Positions 1-11,100 of a stretch of DNA of 64,000 nucleotides are shown piece after piece; position 1 is the stretch's first letter, and each line of letters opens with the position of its first letter. The position numbers and the translations under genes were made by a program. Under the pieces are notes generated by a model. The model did not search any database. It saw nothing but the letters and a program-made list of their open reading frames with translations, and was not told the origin of the DNA. Origin of the DNA: Paraphaeosphaeria minitans (Eukaryota > Ascomycota > Dothideomycetes > Pleosporales > Didymosphaeriaceae); contig WJXW01000005.1 of the NCBI GenBank assembly GCA_015832175.1, positions 1,116,001 through 1,180,000 of the forward strand. Direction: 5' to 3'.

Positions 1-295
1 GGAGATATAAGATTATAGATCTATCTCTACCTTAAAAAATACCTAGGAATAGACTATAATAATAATAATAATAATAATTACGTAAATAAGTACGCTAATG
101 CAGTTAATATTATTAAGAATTATAATAACTTTAAGAAATGCCTTAAACAACTCTTTAAAATCGCTAATAAGAACTCTATTATAAAAGTAAAGATTTAGAC
201 TATAACTTAGAAATAGTTAGTAGCTAAGTATATAGCTAAGTTTTGTAGATACGCTGTGTAACTTAACTAGGATAATAAATCTCTCTAGGACATGT
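1..295 (+). pseudogene. CH-a gag, N-terminal part (RIP-degraded)
   Basis: Matches the CH-e gag region from about 49808 to 50095. It includes an asparagine run encoded by AAT repeats at about 54-78, whose length varies among copies. The frame is broken by TAG/TAA in place of glutamine codons. Gag would form the particle shell around the element RNA. The frame continues at 7004 after CH-b, and bases 291-295 (CATGT) are the left target duplication of CH-b. Confidence 0.8.
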
Positions 296-706
296 TGTTA
301 AATCTAAGAGGGTAGCTAGTCCTAAAGGGTTAAGGTTGGTTCTTAGGCAGGAGTACTTACAGAAGGTGGAAGGTTTTATTAATACAATAGTATCTTACGA
401 AGTGTAACAAGTTAACAATTTAGTCTACTAGAATCTAAACAATAGATTAATAAACAGATTAAATATAAGTATAGAGAGCCTATCCTCGCGTTCCTATATA
501 CTTTAAGTGATTAGTAGACTAATCGCTCTAATTAAACTAATTAAGCACTAATTAGTTACTTAGTATATTAAGTGCTTAGTCTAATTAGTTATCTTAGCGC
601 TCTAATCACACTAATTAGGTTACGTAACCTTTTGTGCTGTGCTACTTAAATAACAAATATAGATACATATAAAGATCCTAGGAGGCCTAGCCTTTAGATG
701 TTAATA
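296..706 (-). repeat. CH-b 3' LTR (U3 type A)
   Basis: 411 bp, the same length as its partner. The U3 part (about 510-706 in window order) is rich in short inverted repeats built on CTAATTAG and ACTAAGCA. The same U3 is found only in CH-f. Confidence 0.9.
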
Positions 707-720
707 TTATCTCTCTCTTT
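707..720 (-). promoter_or_regulatory. CH-b polypurine tract
   Basis: On the minus strand this reads AAAGAGAGAGATAA and touches the 3' LTR, matching the tracts of CH-a, CH-c and CH-e. Confidence 0.7.
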
Positions 721-815
721 ACTAGGATTTGTCCTTAAATTATATAACTGTGTCTTACGCCTAGTTATAACTAGAGCTTGCTCTATATTATAAGTAGCGT
801 TAGCTTACTTATATT

Positions 816-1364
816 ATGCCTTAATAACCTTCTAAGTCTAGCACTACCTATTACTATTACTTAACTAATTTTATTAACTCCTTTAGCAAAGTTATAGTTA
901 AGAAATACTTAATATATATAAAATATAACTGTGTTTATAAGGTTTATGTTTAGTCTAGAAAATATAGGGAATATGTTTATTAAGGTTAACGTTGCAATAT
1001 GCGCGTTTTAGAGTTTAAGTTTAAGCGTTTATTAGCGGAGAAAGAGAAATTGTGTGTGTAGATAAAAAAGTTAAAAGAAACACAGAAGGCTGCGTTTAAG
1101 GCCTATAAGAAGGCGTTAGAGAAGTTATAAGTTACATATATACGCGAAGATTAGTTGCGTTAGTAAATAGACTTACTAGATAAGCGTACTAAGGATGTAA
1201 TAGTAGTTAAGGAAAAGAATATTAAAGAGGCTAAATTTTGTAAGGCTATTAATCTAGTAGTTAATAAGACTCTTTTAGGTCCCTTCTTGTCCCCTGCGAT
1301 ATAGAGCGCTTTTAAGGATTTCTTATTAGAATTCTAGGATAATCTAGTGTCTTTACTGTCTTAG
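816..1364 (+). pseudogene. CH-b antisense ORF: Cys-rich plus coiled-coil-like protein
   Basis: About 183 codons starting ATG-CCT (Met-Pro), as in CH-c and CH-e. The start lies 110 bp from the 3' LTR edge. Internal stops are TAA/TAG. The N-terminal half holds Cys or Tyr at the positions of the Cys residues in CH-c (C-V-Y-K-V-Y shared, then Y-R-E-Y and a later R-C-N-M). The C-terminal half is Lys/Glu-rich with regular leucines, likely coiled coil. It ends L-L-S-stop at 1362-1364, the same as CH-c, and meets the pol end tail to tail. Its sequence differs strongly from CH-c although their pol genes are nearly identical. No known family is assigned with certainty. Confidence 0.6.
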
Positions 1365-1379
1365 GTATAAATGTTATTA

Positions 1380-4300
1380 TACTGTGTAGGTTGTTAGTGG
1401 AATTCTTTAATCTTTTGTTAATAGTTTCCTAGATAGTTCTTTAGTTCCTAAGTGTTTTTACTGTGTAGGTAACCTTTCTACTTAATAAGGTACGCGTTGT
1501 TATACTAATTGTATTCTAGAATTCTTTTAACCTTAAATTTATTTTCTTCCTTAGTTCTGTGGTAGAAGGCGGTTCTAACTGGTGTATTAGGGTCTGCTAG
1601 TTCTAGTAGTAATACGTGGAATACTAGGTGTATCTTTGCATCTGGCGGTAGTTCTAACTTATAGTTTACTAGCAATATTTGCTTAGAAATGTAAAATAGT
1701 CTAACCTTAATATAATCTAGTTTCTTGTGTTTTCTCTTCTAAGTTTAAAGGTTCTTTATAAGTAGATATGCTTTATCCCCCTTTTTTAACTAAGGTGCTA
1801 TTTTTTGTTTTTAATTTTAGTATAAAATTAATTGCTGCTAAGCTTTCTTAAGATTTTTTTAGAGTTGTTAGTGTATTTTCTTTATATTTTCTACTATATC
1901 TATAGCTTCTTTTGCTTTAATTGTTGTAGGAAATTATTGGTTAAAGAGATGTAGGTGTCTTCTATAGTTTACATAGAATAGTGTATGTCCTAATACTGCT
2001 AATACTTTGTTATTATAGGCTAACTATGCTATAAGTAGTAATAAAACCTAGTTATTCTTCTAACTATTACAGTAAATGCGTAGGTACGTTTCTATAGTTT
2101 AGTTCGTACGTTCTGTTTATCTGTTAGTTTGTAGATAGTAAGCTATTAATAGTTTTTGTTTTGTTCTAAGCAGTGCTATAAGTGTTATCTAATAATTTAA
2201 CATAAAGAGCTTATTTCTATCGCTAATAATTGTTTTTAGGATTCTGTAGTGTCTAATTAGTTAGTCTAAGATAAGAAAAGCGAGTTCCTTTGCTGTTATT
2301 CTTCTAAGGCATAGAATGAGCTTAACATACTTAGTTAGTTAGCAGACTATTACTAGTATACTATTGTATTTAATTCCTGTTATTAGATCCTTAGAGTTTA
2401 GAATTCCTATAACAAAATCTATAGCGATATCTTCCTATAGTACTATTAGTATTCTAATTGCTTATATCTCTCTATATTTAAGATATGTACTATATTTATT
2501 TCTCTAGCATTCTACACATTTGCAGATATAAGTTATTACAGCTTCCTTAATTCCTTTAAAGGTGTAATTCCTTTAGATAAGTTCTATTGTCTTTATAATA
2601 CCTAGGTGTCTGTACATAGGGTTATTGTAGTATTGTTAGATAATCTCAGTCTATAGATGTTCTAGAACTTCTTAGTTAATTACTAAAAGTTAATTTAGTT
2701 CTACTATTAGCTCTAGAGATCTATCTTTAGCTTTGTAAAGGATTACAGAGAAAGTTTTTACTTTTTCTCCTACCAAATTACTTTATTAGCTAAGAGCATC
2801 TACTCTGCCATTTTCTTTTCTAGCTACATAGATGATTTTAAACTTGTACTACCTAATAGTTTATAACTATCTTTATTGTTATAGCGTAAGTTCTTTTGTT
2901 GTTGTGAACCTTAGAAGGTTCTTATAATCTGTATAGATTTCTAGCATTAAGTAACTAAGCGCGTAAATCCTCTAGTGCTTTAAAGTTTTAATAATAGCGT
3001 AGAGTTCTTTATTGTGTATGTTGTATTGTGTTTCGGCGTTATTAAATTTACATAAATAATAGGCAATTAGGTGCCATTTGCTATTACATTCTTATTTAGT
3101 ATAGGCGCCTAGCGTAAGATCGCTAGCGTCTATTTTAAAGTGCAGTAGTTTATCGCTTCTAAAATAAATAAGAATAGGTTCTATAATACATACTATCTTA
3201 AGGAGTTAGAATAACATTCCGCACTTATCTATTTATTTAAAGGGTACATCCTTCTTTGTAAGATTTATTAAGAGTATTGTAACCTTTATGTAATCTTAGA
3301 TAAATTGTTAGTTAAATCTATAGAATTCTAAGAATTCTTAGATGTTCTTAGCTGTTTTTAGTATTAGCTAGTTCTTAATATATTTAACTTTACTTAGTGC
3401 TATCTTAATTCCTTCTATAGTAATAATATGTCCTAGGAATTCGAGTTATTTAATATTAAACTTACATTTCTTAAGTTTAATACAAAGGTATACTTTATCT
3501 AGTGCTTCTAGTACTATCTATATATGCTTAGTGTGGTCTAATTCGCTTTTAGAAAAGACAAGAATATTATCTATATATATAATAATAAATATGTCCAGAT
3601 ATTCGCGGAGTACGTTGTTAATAAGTGCTATAAAAGCTACTGGTGCATTTATAAGTCTAAATAGCATAACCTTATATTTAAATAGTCTATAGCGTGATTA
3701 AAACGCTGTTTTCTATTCTTTACTTTTCTTAATTTGTATAAGGTGGTAACTGTCTCTTAGATCTATTATTGTGAATATCTTGGCTTAAAATAGTTAATCT
3801 CGTAACTCTATAATATTTAGTAGTAGATATTAGTTCTTTATTATTATATTGTTAAGTTATTAGTAGTTAACGCATAGTCTATCTAATCTATCCTTTTTCT
3901 TAACAAATATGAAAGGGCTTACTACTAGTAACTTTAATAGTTATGTATATCCTTTCTTAAGGTTTGTCTTAATAAAATTACGTTCTTTAAGGAGTTTTTC
4001 TCCTATCTTACTATATAGTAGTCTAAAGGGTGGCGTCTTCCCTTCTTCTAGGTCTATCGTGAGATCCTAGGGTTAATATTCTAGTAGGTTTGCTTTTCTT
4101 TCCTTTTCCGTAAATATGTGTGTCTATTTCCTATACTCTCTTAGTAAGGTAAGGGATGTGCTATTGTCCTCCTTTTTACGCTTCTTAATCTAGTGGTTCC
4201 TACTAGCGTTTGCTAAGGTGTGCTTCTGTTTTTTAACTATTTATTATAGTATTATGTTATTAATAACTCTCTTATCTACTATTATTTTTAGTTAATGCGT

Positions 4301-6575
4301 AGGCTTTACTTATAATATATAATTATAGTGTTTAAATAATATTTTCTTTGTACCCTAGTTAATCTACAAGTTGTATATTATTAACTAAGGTAATCCTAAG
4401 ACTAACTTATGCTTGGATCCTAGTAAGATATCTAAGGTAAGTTCTTCTCTATATCCTTGGACTGTTATTGTGGTAGTGACCTCTTAGTATATTTAAGGTG
4501 TCTTAGGTATTAGGGATCTATTCGTAATATAGATAATATAGGGTACTTCTTTCTCTAATATTATAAGTCCTACTTATCTTGCTATCTAATAAGATATAAA
4601 GTTCTTTCCTACTCCTAAGTCTATAAGAGCTTAAGCCTATATTCCTTTAAGCTATACTAGTAGCTTAACTAATACTGTGCTTACTATAGTATTTAATTTA
4701 ATAAAAGCGTTTTCTTGTCTAAGTTTAGGCCTAAAAAAGACATCTATTTGTGTAGGTCGTAGTTAAGTTCTAGTGCCTAGTATGCGTTTCTAAGCATCCG
4801 CTTCTGTTGTTATTCTTAAGTATATAGCTTATATAGATCGTCTTCTTCTTCTTCTTCCTATAAGGATGTTCTTCTGTTTTTCCTTCCGCAGTCTTTACTA
4901 TTCCTATATACTAGTTAAATTAGTAGCTCTGTTATTACTTCTTACGTAGGGTAGTTTATAAAGCCGTCTAAACATTTAGCTATATAGTAGTATTCGTAGT
5001 CTTAGTTTAGACACGTGTACTAGTATAGTTATATATAGTCTCTATTAATAAGTATATTGCAGCATTCGTTACCCTTTAGTGTAAAGTAAGGAAAGTATTT
5101 TACTTATTATTTATCCTAGAGGTGTTTGTTGTAAGCTACAATAGGGTAGTCTATCTATATCTATCTATAGCGCAGTTTCCTTCTAGGTTATTTCTTATTC
5201 TTCTTTTTCTCTGCCTTATTTTGTGCGCATGTTGGTTCTTCATAATATGTCTATATATAGAATTAGTGTGTAGGATTTTAGTGGTCTAGATAGTACTTTA
5301 GTACGTAGTCTAACTTCTTATTTTTATAGGGTTGCATTTCCTTTAGTGCCTAGTAGGGTTCTATGTAGTCCTAAACATTTAGTTTATACTTAGGTAACAT
5401 AGGTTGTTTTCTTCCTGCCTACTTTGTGGGTAAGGAGTAGGAGATCTTAGTATCTCTTCTACGTCTTCTACATTATAGTATACGTTAGAGTCGTCTTCTA
5501 GATCTTTATATAGTTATAAGTTAGGTAAATCTAATTACTTACTTCGCTTTAGCGTAACGCGTTAGTAACTAAATAGTGTTATAATAACTTCCTATTCTTT
5601 ATTAGGTTCTTAGTTCTTAATAGTTAGTATATTTAACTTAGTTTAATAGACTTTATTCTTTAATCTACAGTTCTTGGCTATGTAGCCTAGTTTGCTATAT
5701 ATAAAGCATTTACAGGTCTTAGTTATTAGTTATTAACTTCTATTAGAGACGCGTTTATTAGACTACTTAGGGCCTATCCTTCCTCCTTTTCCTTTGCCTA
5801 TATAGTTAAACTAGATATCTTCTATTAGTTTATATCTCTAGTAGTTCCTTAGCTATTACTTTTAGACAATTCTAATAGGGTTCTTATAAACTACTTTTGC
5901 TAGTTATCTAAAGCTTATTACCCTAGGGTTTTAGTAGAGCTCCTGTTGCAGTAAAAACTACTCTCTATTAATCCTAATAGTTTCTTTGTATAGTTCTTTA
6001 AGGTTAGCGATTTGTGCACTACTACGTAAGAGTTCCTTACATAGTTTCTGTTTAAGTCCTTATTTATATATATCTTAAAGAGATTTATTGTTCTAATTAA
6101 GTTGCACAGCGTATCTATAAAACCTAGCTATATACTTAGCTACTAATTATTTCTAAATTATAGTCTAAATCTTTGCTTTTGCAATAGAGTTCTTATTAGT
6201 AATCCTAAAGAGTTATTTAAGGCATTTCTTAAAGTTATTATAATCTTTAATAATGTTAACTGTATTAGCGTGCTTATTTGCGTAATTATTGTTATTATTA
6301 TTATAGTCTATTCCTAGGTACTTTTTAAGGTAGGGATAGATCTATAATCCTGCATCTCCTCGCATGTATGCTACTGCAAAGATAACTTTTTTTTTATCTT
6401 TAAGAGGTTTGTCTAAGTTAAAGAAGTAGAGGTCTAACTAGAGAATCTAGACGTTAGTTTAAGATTGTTTACTAAAGTAGAGATTAGGTTTGTGCGCCTT
6501 ACTACTATCTTTTATAGGAGTAATCTTAGCAGCACCTAAAGCTGTAGAAGAGGTAGAAGTTTGTGAAGTACTTAT
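1380..6575 (-). pseudogene. CH-b gag-pol with chromodomain (RIP-degraded)
   Basis: Read on the minus strand. The gag start at 6575 is ATA where ATG is expected (ATA-AGT-ACT, Met-Ser-Thr in the ancestor). A zinc knuckle lies at about 5668-5711 (C-F-I-Y...Y...C). The protease reads A-L-I-D-L-G near 4590-4632, RT reads YIDN at 3566-3577 (from YxDD), RNase H and integrase follow leftward, and the chromodomain lies near 1395-1550 with Trp changed to stop in Y-L-I-K-stop-K-G-Y. Domain order and length fit a single gag-pol polyprotein of a fungal chromovirus. RIP stops occur throughout. Confidence 0.85.
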
Positions 6576-6592
6576 ATTAAGGGTGTTTAAGA

Positions 6593-7003
6593 TGTTAAAT
6601 CCAAGAGGGTAGCTAGTCCTAAAGGGTTAAGATTAGTTCTTGGGCAGGAGTACTTACAGAAAGTAGAAGGTCTTGTTAATATAATAGTATCTTACAAAGT
6701 GTAATAAGTTAATAATTTAGTCTACTAGAATCCAAACAATAGATTAATAAATAGATTAAACATAAGTATAGAGAGCCCATTCTCGCGTTCCTATATACTT
6801 TAAGTGATTAGTGGACTAATCGCTCTAATTAAACTAATTAAGCACTAATCAGTTGCTTAGTATGTTAAGTGCTTAGTCTAATTAGTTGTCTTGGCGCTCT
6901 AATCACACTAATCAGGTCACGTGACCTTTTGTGCTGTGCCACTCGAATAACAAATGTAGATACATATGAAGATCCCAGGAGGCCTAGCCTTCGGATCTTA
7001 ACA
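6593..7003 (-). repeat. CH-b 5' LTR (U3 type A)
   Basis: 411 bp, from TGTTAAATCC to GATCTTAACA in window order. It is less mutated than its partner LTR: CACGTGACC and CCAGGAGG are kept here, while the left LTR shows TACGTAACC and CTAGGAGG. LTRs are identical at insertion, so these C-to-T and G-to-A differences record later mutation. Confidence 0.92.
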
Positions 7004-7498
7004 CATATATAAATAAGGACTTAAATAGAAACTACGTAAGGAACTCTTACATAGTAGTGTATAAATTACTAAATTTAAAGAACTGTATAAAGAAACTATT
7101 AGGATTAATAAAGAATAGTTTTTACTATAATAAGAGCTCTACTAAAACCCTAGGGCAATAAGCTTTAGATAACTAGTAAAAATAGTTTATAAGAACCTTA
7201 TTAGAATTATCTAAAAGCAACAGCTAAGGAACTACTAGAGATATAAACTAATAGAAAATGTCTAGTTTAACTACATAGGTAAAGGAAAAAAAGGAAGGAT
7301 AGGCCCTAAGTAGCCTAATAAACGCGTCTCTAATAGAAGTTAATAACTAATAACTAAGACCTGTAAATGCTTTATATATAGTAAACTAGGCTATATAGCT
7401 AGGAACTGCAGAATAAAGAACAAAGTCTATTAAACTAAGTTAAATATACTAACTATTAAGGACTAAGAACCTAATAAGAAATAAGAAGTTATTATAAT
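7004..7498 (+). pseudogene. CH-a gag, central part with zinc knuckle (RIP-degraded)
   Basis: Continues gag directly after CH-b; 7004-7008 (CATAT) is the right target duplication. Around 7368-7409 a CCHC nucleic-acid-binding knuckle is visible: Cys-Phe-Ile-Tyr then Tyr and Cys at the spacing C-x2-C-x4-H-x4-C, with the second Cys and the His changed to Tyr by G-to-A transitions. The reading ends at 7498, where CO1-a is inserted after ATAAT (7494-7498), and resumes at 14733. Confidence 0.8.
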
Positions 7499-7737
7499 TG
7501 TCTATACAGTTTATCGTACAAGTAGCACTAGGTGAAGTGGGGGGCCTGCGTACCTGTAGGGACCCGTACAAGGACCCACTACTTAGGTTAGCGCTAAGAG
7601 GTAGAGACTTTATAAAGCCCTTAGTGCCCCTTTGTATAATAGACAAGACGTAATTAATTAAACCTACTTCTCACCCTTTACACGATAGTATACTATTAAT
7701 CCTTAAATGCTTAATTACAGATTAAGCCAAACTAACA
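7499..7737 (+). repeat. CO1-a 5' LTR
   Basis: 239 bp, from TGTCTATACAG to AAACTAACA. It carries no internal 74-bp duplication, unlike the solo LTR at 20208. A 65-codon open frame on the minus strand here is a chance frame within the LTR. Confidence 0.92.
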
Positions 7738-7826
7738 CTAATTAGTAGTTAATTCTAATTAACTGTAAACTAGTAAGGTCTAAAGATAGAGCGCCCTATA
7801 AGCTAGATGCGTAGGCTCTATATTGT

Positions 7827-8056
7827 TACCTTTACTAGAGATTAAATTTTAGATTATATAATAAGTAGAAACAAAGCGCGCACATCTATAAAGAGTCGCA
7901 TAATCTAGTCTAAGCTATTCTATAGAAAAGAAAGGAGATAGTACCTTTACTAGAGATTAAATTTTAGATTATATAATAAGTAGAAATAAAGCGCGCACAT
8001 CTATAAAGAGTTGTATAATTTAGTCTAAGCTATTCTATAGAAAAGAAAGGAGATAG
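7827..8056 (+). repeat. 115-bp tandem duplication in the CO1-a leader
   Basis: Copies 7827-7941 and 7942-8056, nearly identical except for a few transitions (for example GTCGCATAATC versus GTTGTATAATT). CO1-c and CO1-e have a single copy of this segment, so the duplication is specific to CO1-a or its source. Confidence 0.9.
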
Positions 8057-8079
8057 TAAGCACATTTATAACCCTAAAA

Positions 8080-8155
8080 AACATATTATATAATTAAACT
8101 AGCGATAACTAAACGCAAACACGTCGCATAATTAAACTAGTAATAACTAAACACA
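8080..8155 (+). repeat. 38-bp leader repeats of CO1-a (two units)
   Basis: Units 8080-8117 and 8118-8155 contain ATAATTAAACTAG and AATAACTAAAC motifs. CO1-e has three units (58134-58247) and CO1-c has one, so copy number varies between members. Confidence 0.85.
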
Positions 8156-8189
8156 GACACGTTGTACGACTAAGAAAGATAATAATAAC

Positions 8190-11100
8190 ATAGTATTAAA
8201 ACTAGGAGACTTCCTAGAGGAACTATAACCTAAGAACGTTACGTAATAATTAATACTGCCTCCTTAGTAAGAAGACGAAGTAACATGGCTTTAATAAGTA
8301 GAGGAAGTAACAAATATTAAGGCTATTACCTTAAGAGGAGATATCGCACAAAAGTACTAGATAGATAGAGTAGATCTACATAGCCACTTACCCCTTTCTC
8401 TAAAATAGCTAAACACTTATATAGTATATATAATTGCGTAATATCGCGCAAGCAGCCTTAAAGGTAAAGAGGTAATTTCTTCTTTTACTAAAGATTTTAA
8501 CAACTAGAAGGAGAGAACCTTTAATAAAATTAGTTATATAGCAAGAAAAGAGCTTATTACTTTTTTTATAAAGAAAGGCTTTATCGCTACTAATTTTATA
8601 ACAAAGGACACCTATGTAAAGAAACTCTTTAAACTATTACAGCTTAACTATAAGCTACAGACCCTTTATATAATAACGCTATAACTATAATCTAAACCGC
8701 TTTGTATAATCCTAATAATATAACTTACACTATCTATAGGTAATGCATATACACATAGAGCATAGCTAGGGCCTATCCCTATATATATAAGGACAGAGAC
8801 ACTATATATAGAGCCACACTAGTGGCAATAGCCTAAAACCTAGACTACTTTTGCCTAATAAACCACATTGTATAAACAGGCTAGACACTCCTAGTCTCCT
8901 TAATAACTAGGAGATTATGCTTATATCTAGCTAGACAAGATTATCCTCTTTTAGAAGGCTTAGAGTAAAGAGAATAACTATACTAGTAGGCTATATAATA
9001 TTCTAGCAGATAAGGTAAAAGTCTTTAGAGAACTATACTATAGGCTAGGCATACTATAGGACTAGTATATAAATATCTTCTTAGGAATCCTTTCTAATCG
9101 TGCGAGTACCTACTACCTACATAATATTAGACTAGGACTTCTATAGGATAAATTGTACAATAGACTAAATAGGCACTTTAACACTAGTATTAATTCTAAT
9201 TAGTACTAGATAGACTAGACCACTCTTATCTTTAAACGCCATAAAAGGGATAATCTAACTGCTATATTATATAAGGCCCTAGAAGTAATAATTAATAAGC
9301 TTACTTTAGCCTAAAGGACTCTTAGACAAGGCTTTAGTAGTAAACTACAACTATACACCACTATTATACAAGTATACTGCAGCTATCCTAACCTTAAACA
9401 AGCTATATTTAACCCTAAAAATATAGTAGAAGGCTTACTTAGTAACCTTTGTATATTACTCTAAGTTACTAAAAATAAAAAGAAGTTATAGTTCTTCTAA
9501 AATAGTAAAGAGGTGTACTACACTAATTAACAATATAACAATCTTAATTACATAAAAAGATCTAGCCCCTCTAGAGGTAGATTAACCTTTAGACTAAAAG
9601 AAAAGGGTAATTTTAGAAGTTTAAGCTCTTATATAAAGTAGAAATACTTTATATACTATAAAGAAGGATACTAGTCTACTAACTATCTACTAAGGGATAC
9701 CTAGTAAGCTAGAAGGCAATATATATTATTGTACACTAACTTCTATAAATATAAACCCTCTACTATAGATATACAAGTATATATCCTTAACTTTAAAAAA
9801 GAGCTAGAGGAAGAAGACTATTATATAAAAGAGGAGGAAGATAAATAAGACTAATAAAGTAATAAAGAAGAAGTATAAAAGGCTACCTTATACCTTACTT
9901 CTACTACCTACCTTTATCGCATAACTAGCGAAGACATCTAATATAGCAAAGATAATAAGAATATAAAGAAACCTATATAACTATTTACTCTAGCTAGTTA
10001 GTATTATACAAAGTACTAAGGAGAACTCTAGGATATAGGCGCCGTATAAGTATCTATAGTAGAAAAGGACTAGCTCACTGCCTACTTACACAAAAACCTA
10101 ACTACTAAAGTAGACTAGTTACTAGGATCTACTAATATTAGCTTTAGAGGACAAGGTTTCTAGATATCTCTAGACACTATATAAATTACTAACCCTATAG
10201 GAATAGTAACCTACTATATTCTTAACTCCCTAATACTATTCCTGCTATTGCTAGTAGATGCTAATAGACTTAGGGTATACTTTAATAATATCCTAGATGT
10301 TATTGTATAAAGGGATAGTATAACAGTTCTAGTTATATAAAAGTAGGGTTACCCCTTCTTTAACTTTAGTAATAAGGAATTAGCTCTCTTCTTTATAGAA
10401 ATAGAACTCTAACGCCTACACCGCTGTTTTAGACACCCCTAGATAGAAAGACTATATAAGCTTCTTACTTAGGTAGGGCATAAAGTAGAGAGCTCTGTAC
10501 TAGAAGAAGTAAGGAAGTTCTATTTCTACTACTAGTTATATAACTAAGTGCTAAAACGCTTTAAGTTCTCTATCTAAAATAACTTATACTTTAACTATAA
10601 GATTATTATTAATATTATATAAATTAGTAAAAGGGATATCCTGTATATTATTAATACAGACACATCCTTTTAGGTAGCCTAATTCCTAAGATTAATAACT
10701 ACACAAAACACCTAGGATGCCTTAATAAAATGCTAGATTAATGTATACTAAGGCCCACTAGATTATATTATCTATAACCTAGGAACTAACTTTGCTTCTA
10801 ACAAGTTTTAGAATTATATAAAGATAGTTAGGGTAGAATATAGATAAATACTAGTAGAGGTATACTAGGCTATAGGTAAGATTAAAAGAGCACATACACT
10901 ACTACGCTAAGCGTATAATATTCTAAGAGCTAAGATTAACAGTTATATAGATAATAAGATAGTGCTACAGATAGTAGTAAAGGCACTAAATAACACAGCT
11001 AGGCCTAATAGCATAGTACCTACCCTCCTAGTCTTTAGTGCCTACCTAAGGATTAATAAAGACTCTCTACCCTTACTAGAACTAATTGCCTAAGCTAATA

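Larger units (their letters stand above)
296..7003 (-). mobile_element. CH-b: complete chromovirus on the minus strand, nested in CH-a
   Basis: A 6708-bp element with two 411-bp LTRs (296-706 and 6593-7003) and TGTTAA...TTAACA-type ends. It is flanked by CATGT (291-295) and CATAT (7004-7008), a 5-bp target duplication differing by one G-to-A change. Joining the flanks restores the uninterrupted gag seen at about 50090 in CH-e. Gag-pol runs right to left and an antisense ORF runs left to right next to the 3' LTR. Its gag-pol closely matches CH-c, while its U3 and antisense ORF do not. Confidence 0.93.
7738..8189 (+). other. CO1-a leader (untranslated) with two tandem duplications
   Basis: Between the 5' LTR and the gag start. 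It contains a 115-bp tandem duplication (7827-8056) and two 38-bp units (8080-8155). I see no tRNA-matching primer site beginning with TGG right after the LTR, so the primer is unresolved. Confidence 0.7.

Noticed and set aside
60..78. Trinucleotide microsatellite
   Set aside because: It is the coding Asn run of gag, present in the other CH copies, not an independent locus.
7449..7646. 65-codon open frame on the minus strand
   Set aside because: It spans the end of CH-a gag and the CO1-a LTR, crossing an insertion boundary; no gene can predate that junction, and the sequence shows no domain.
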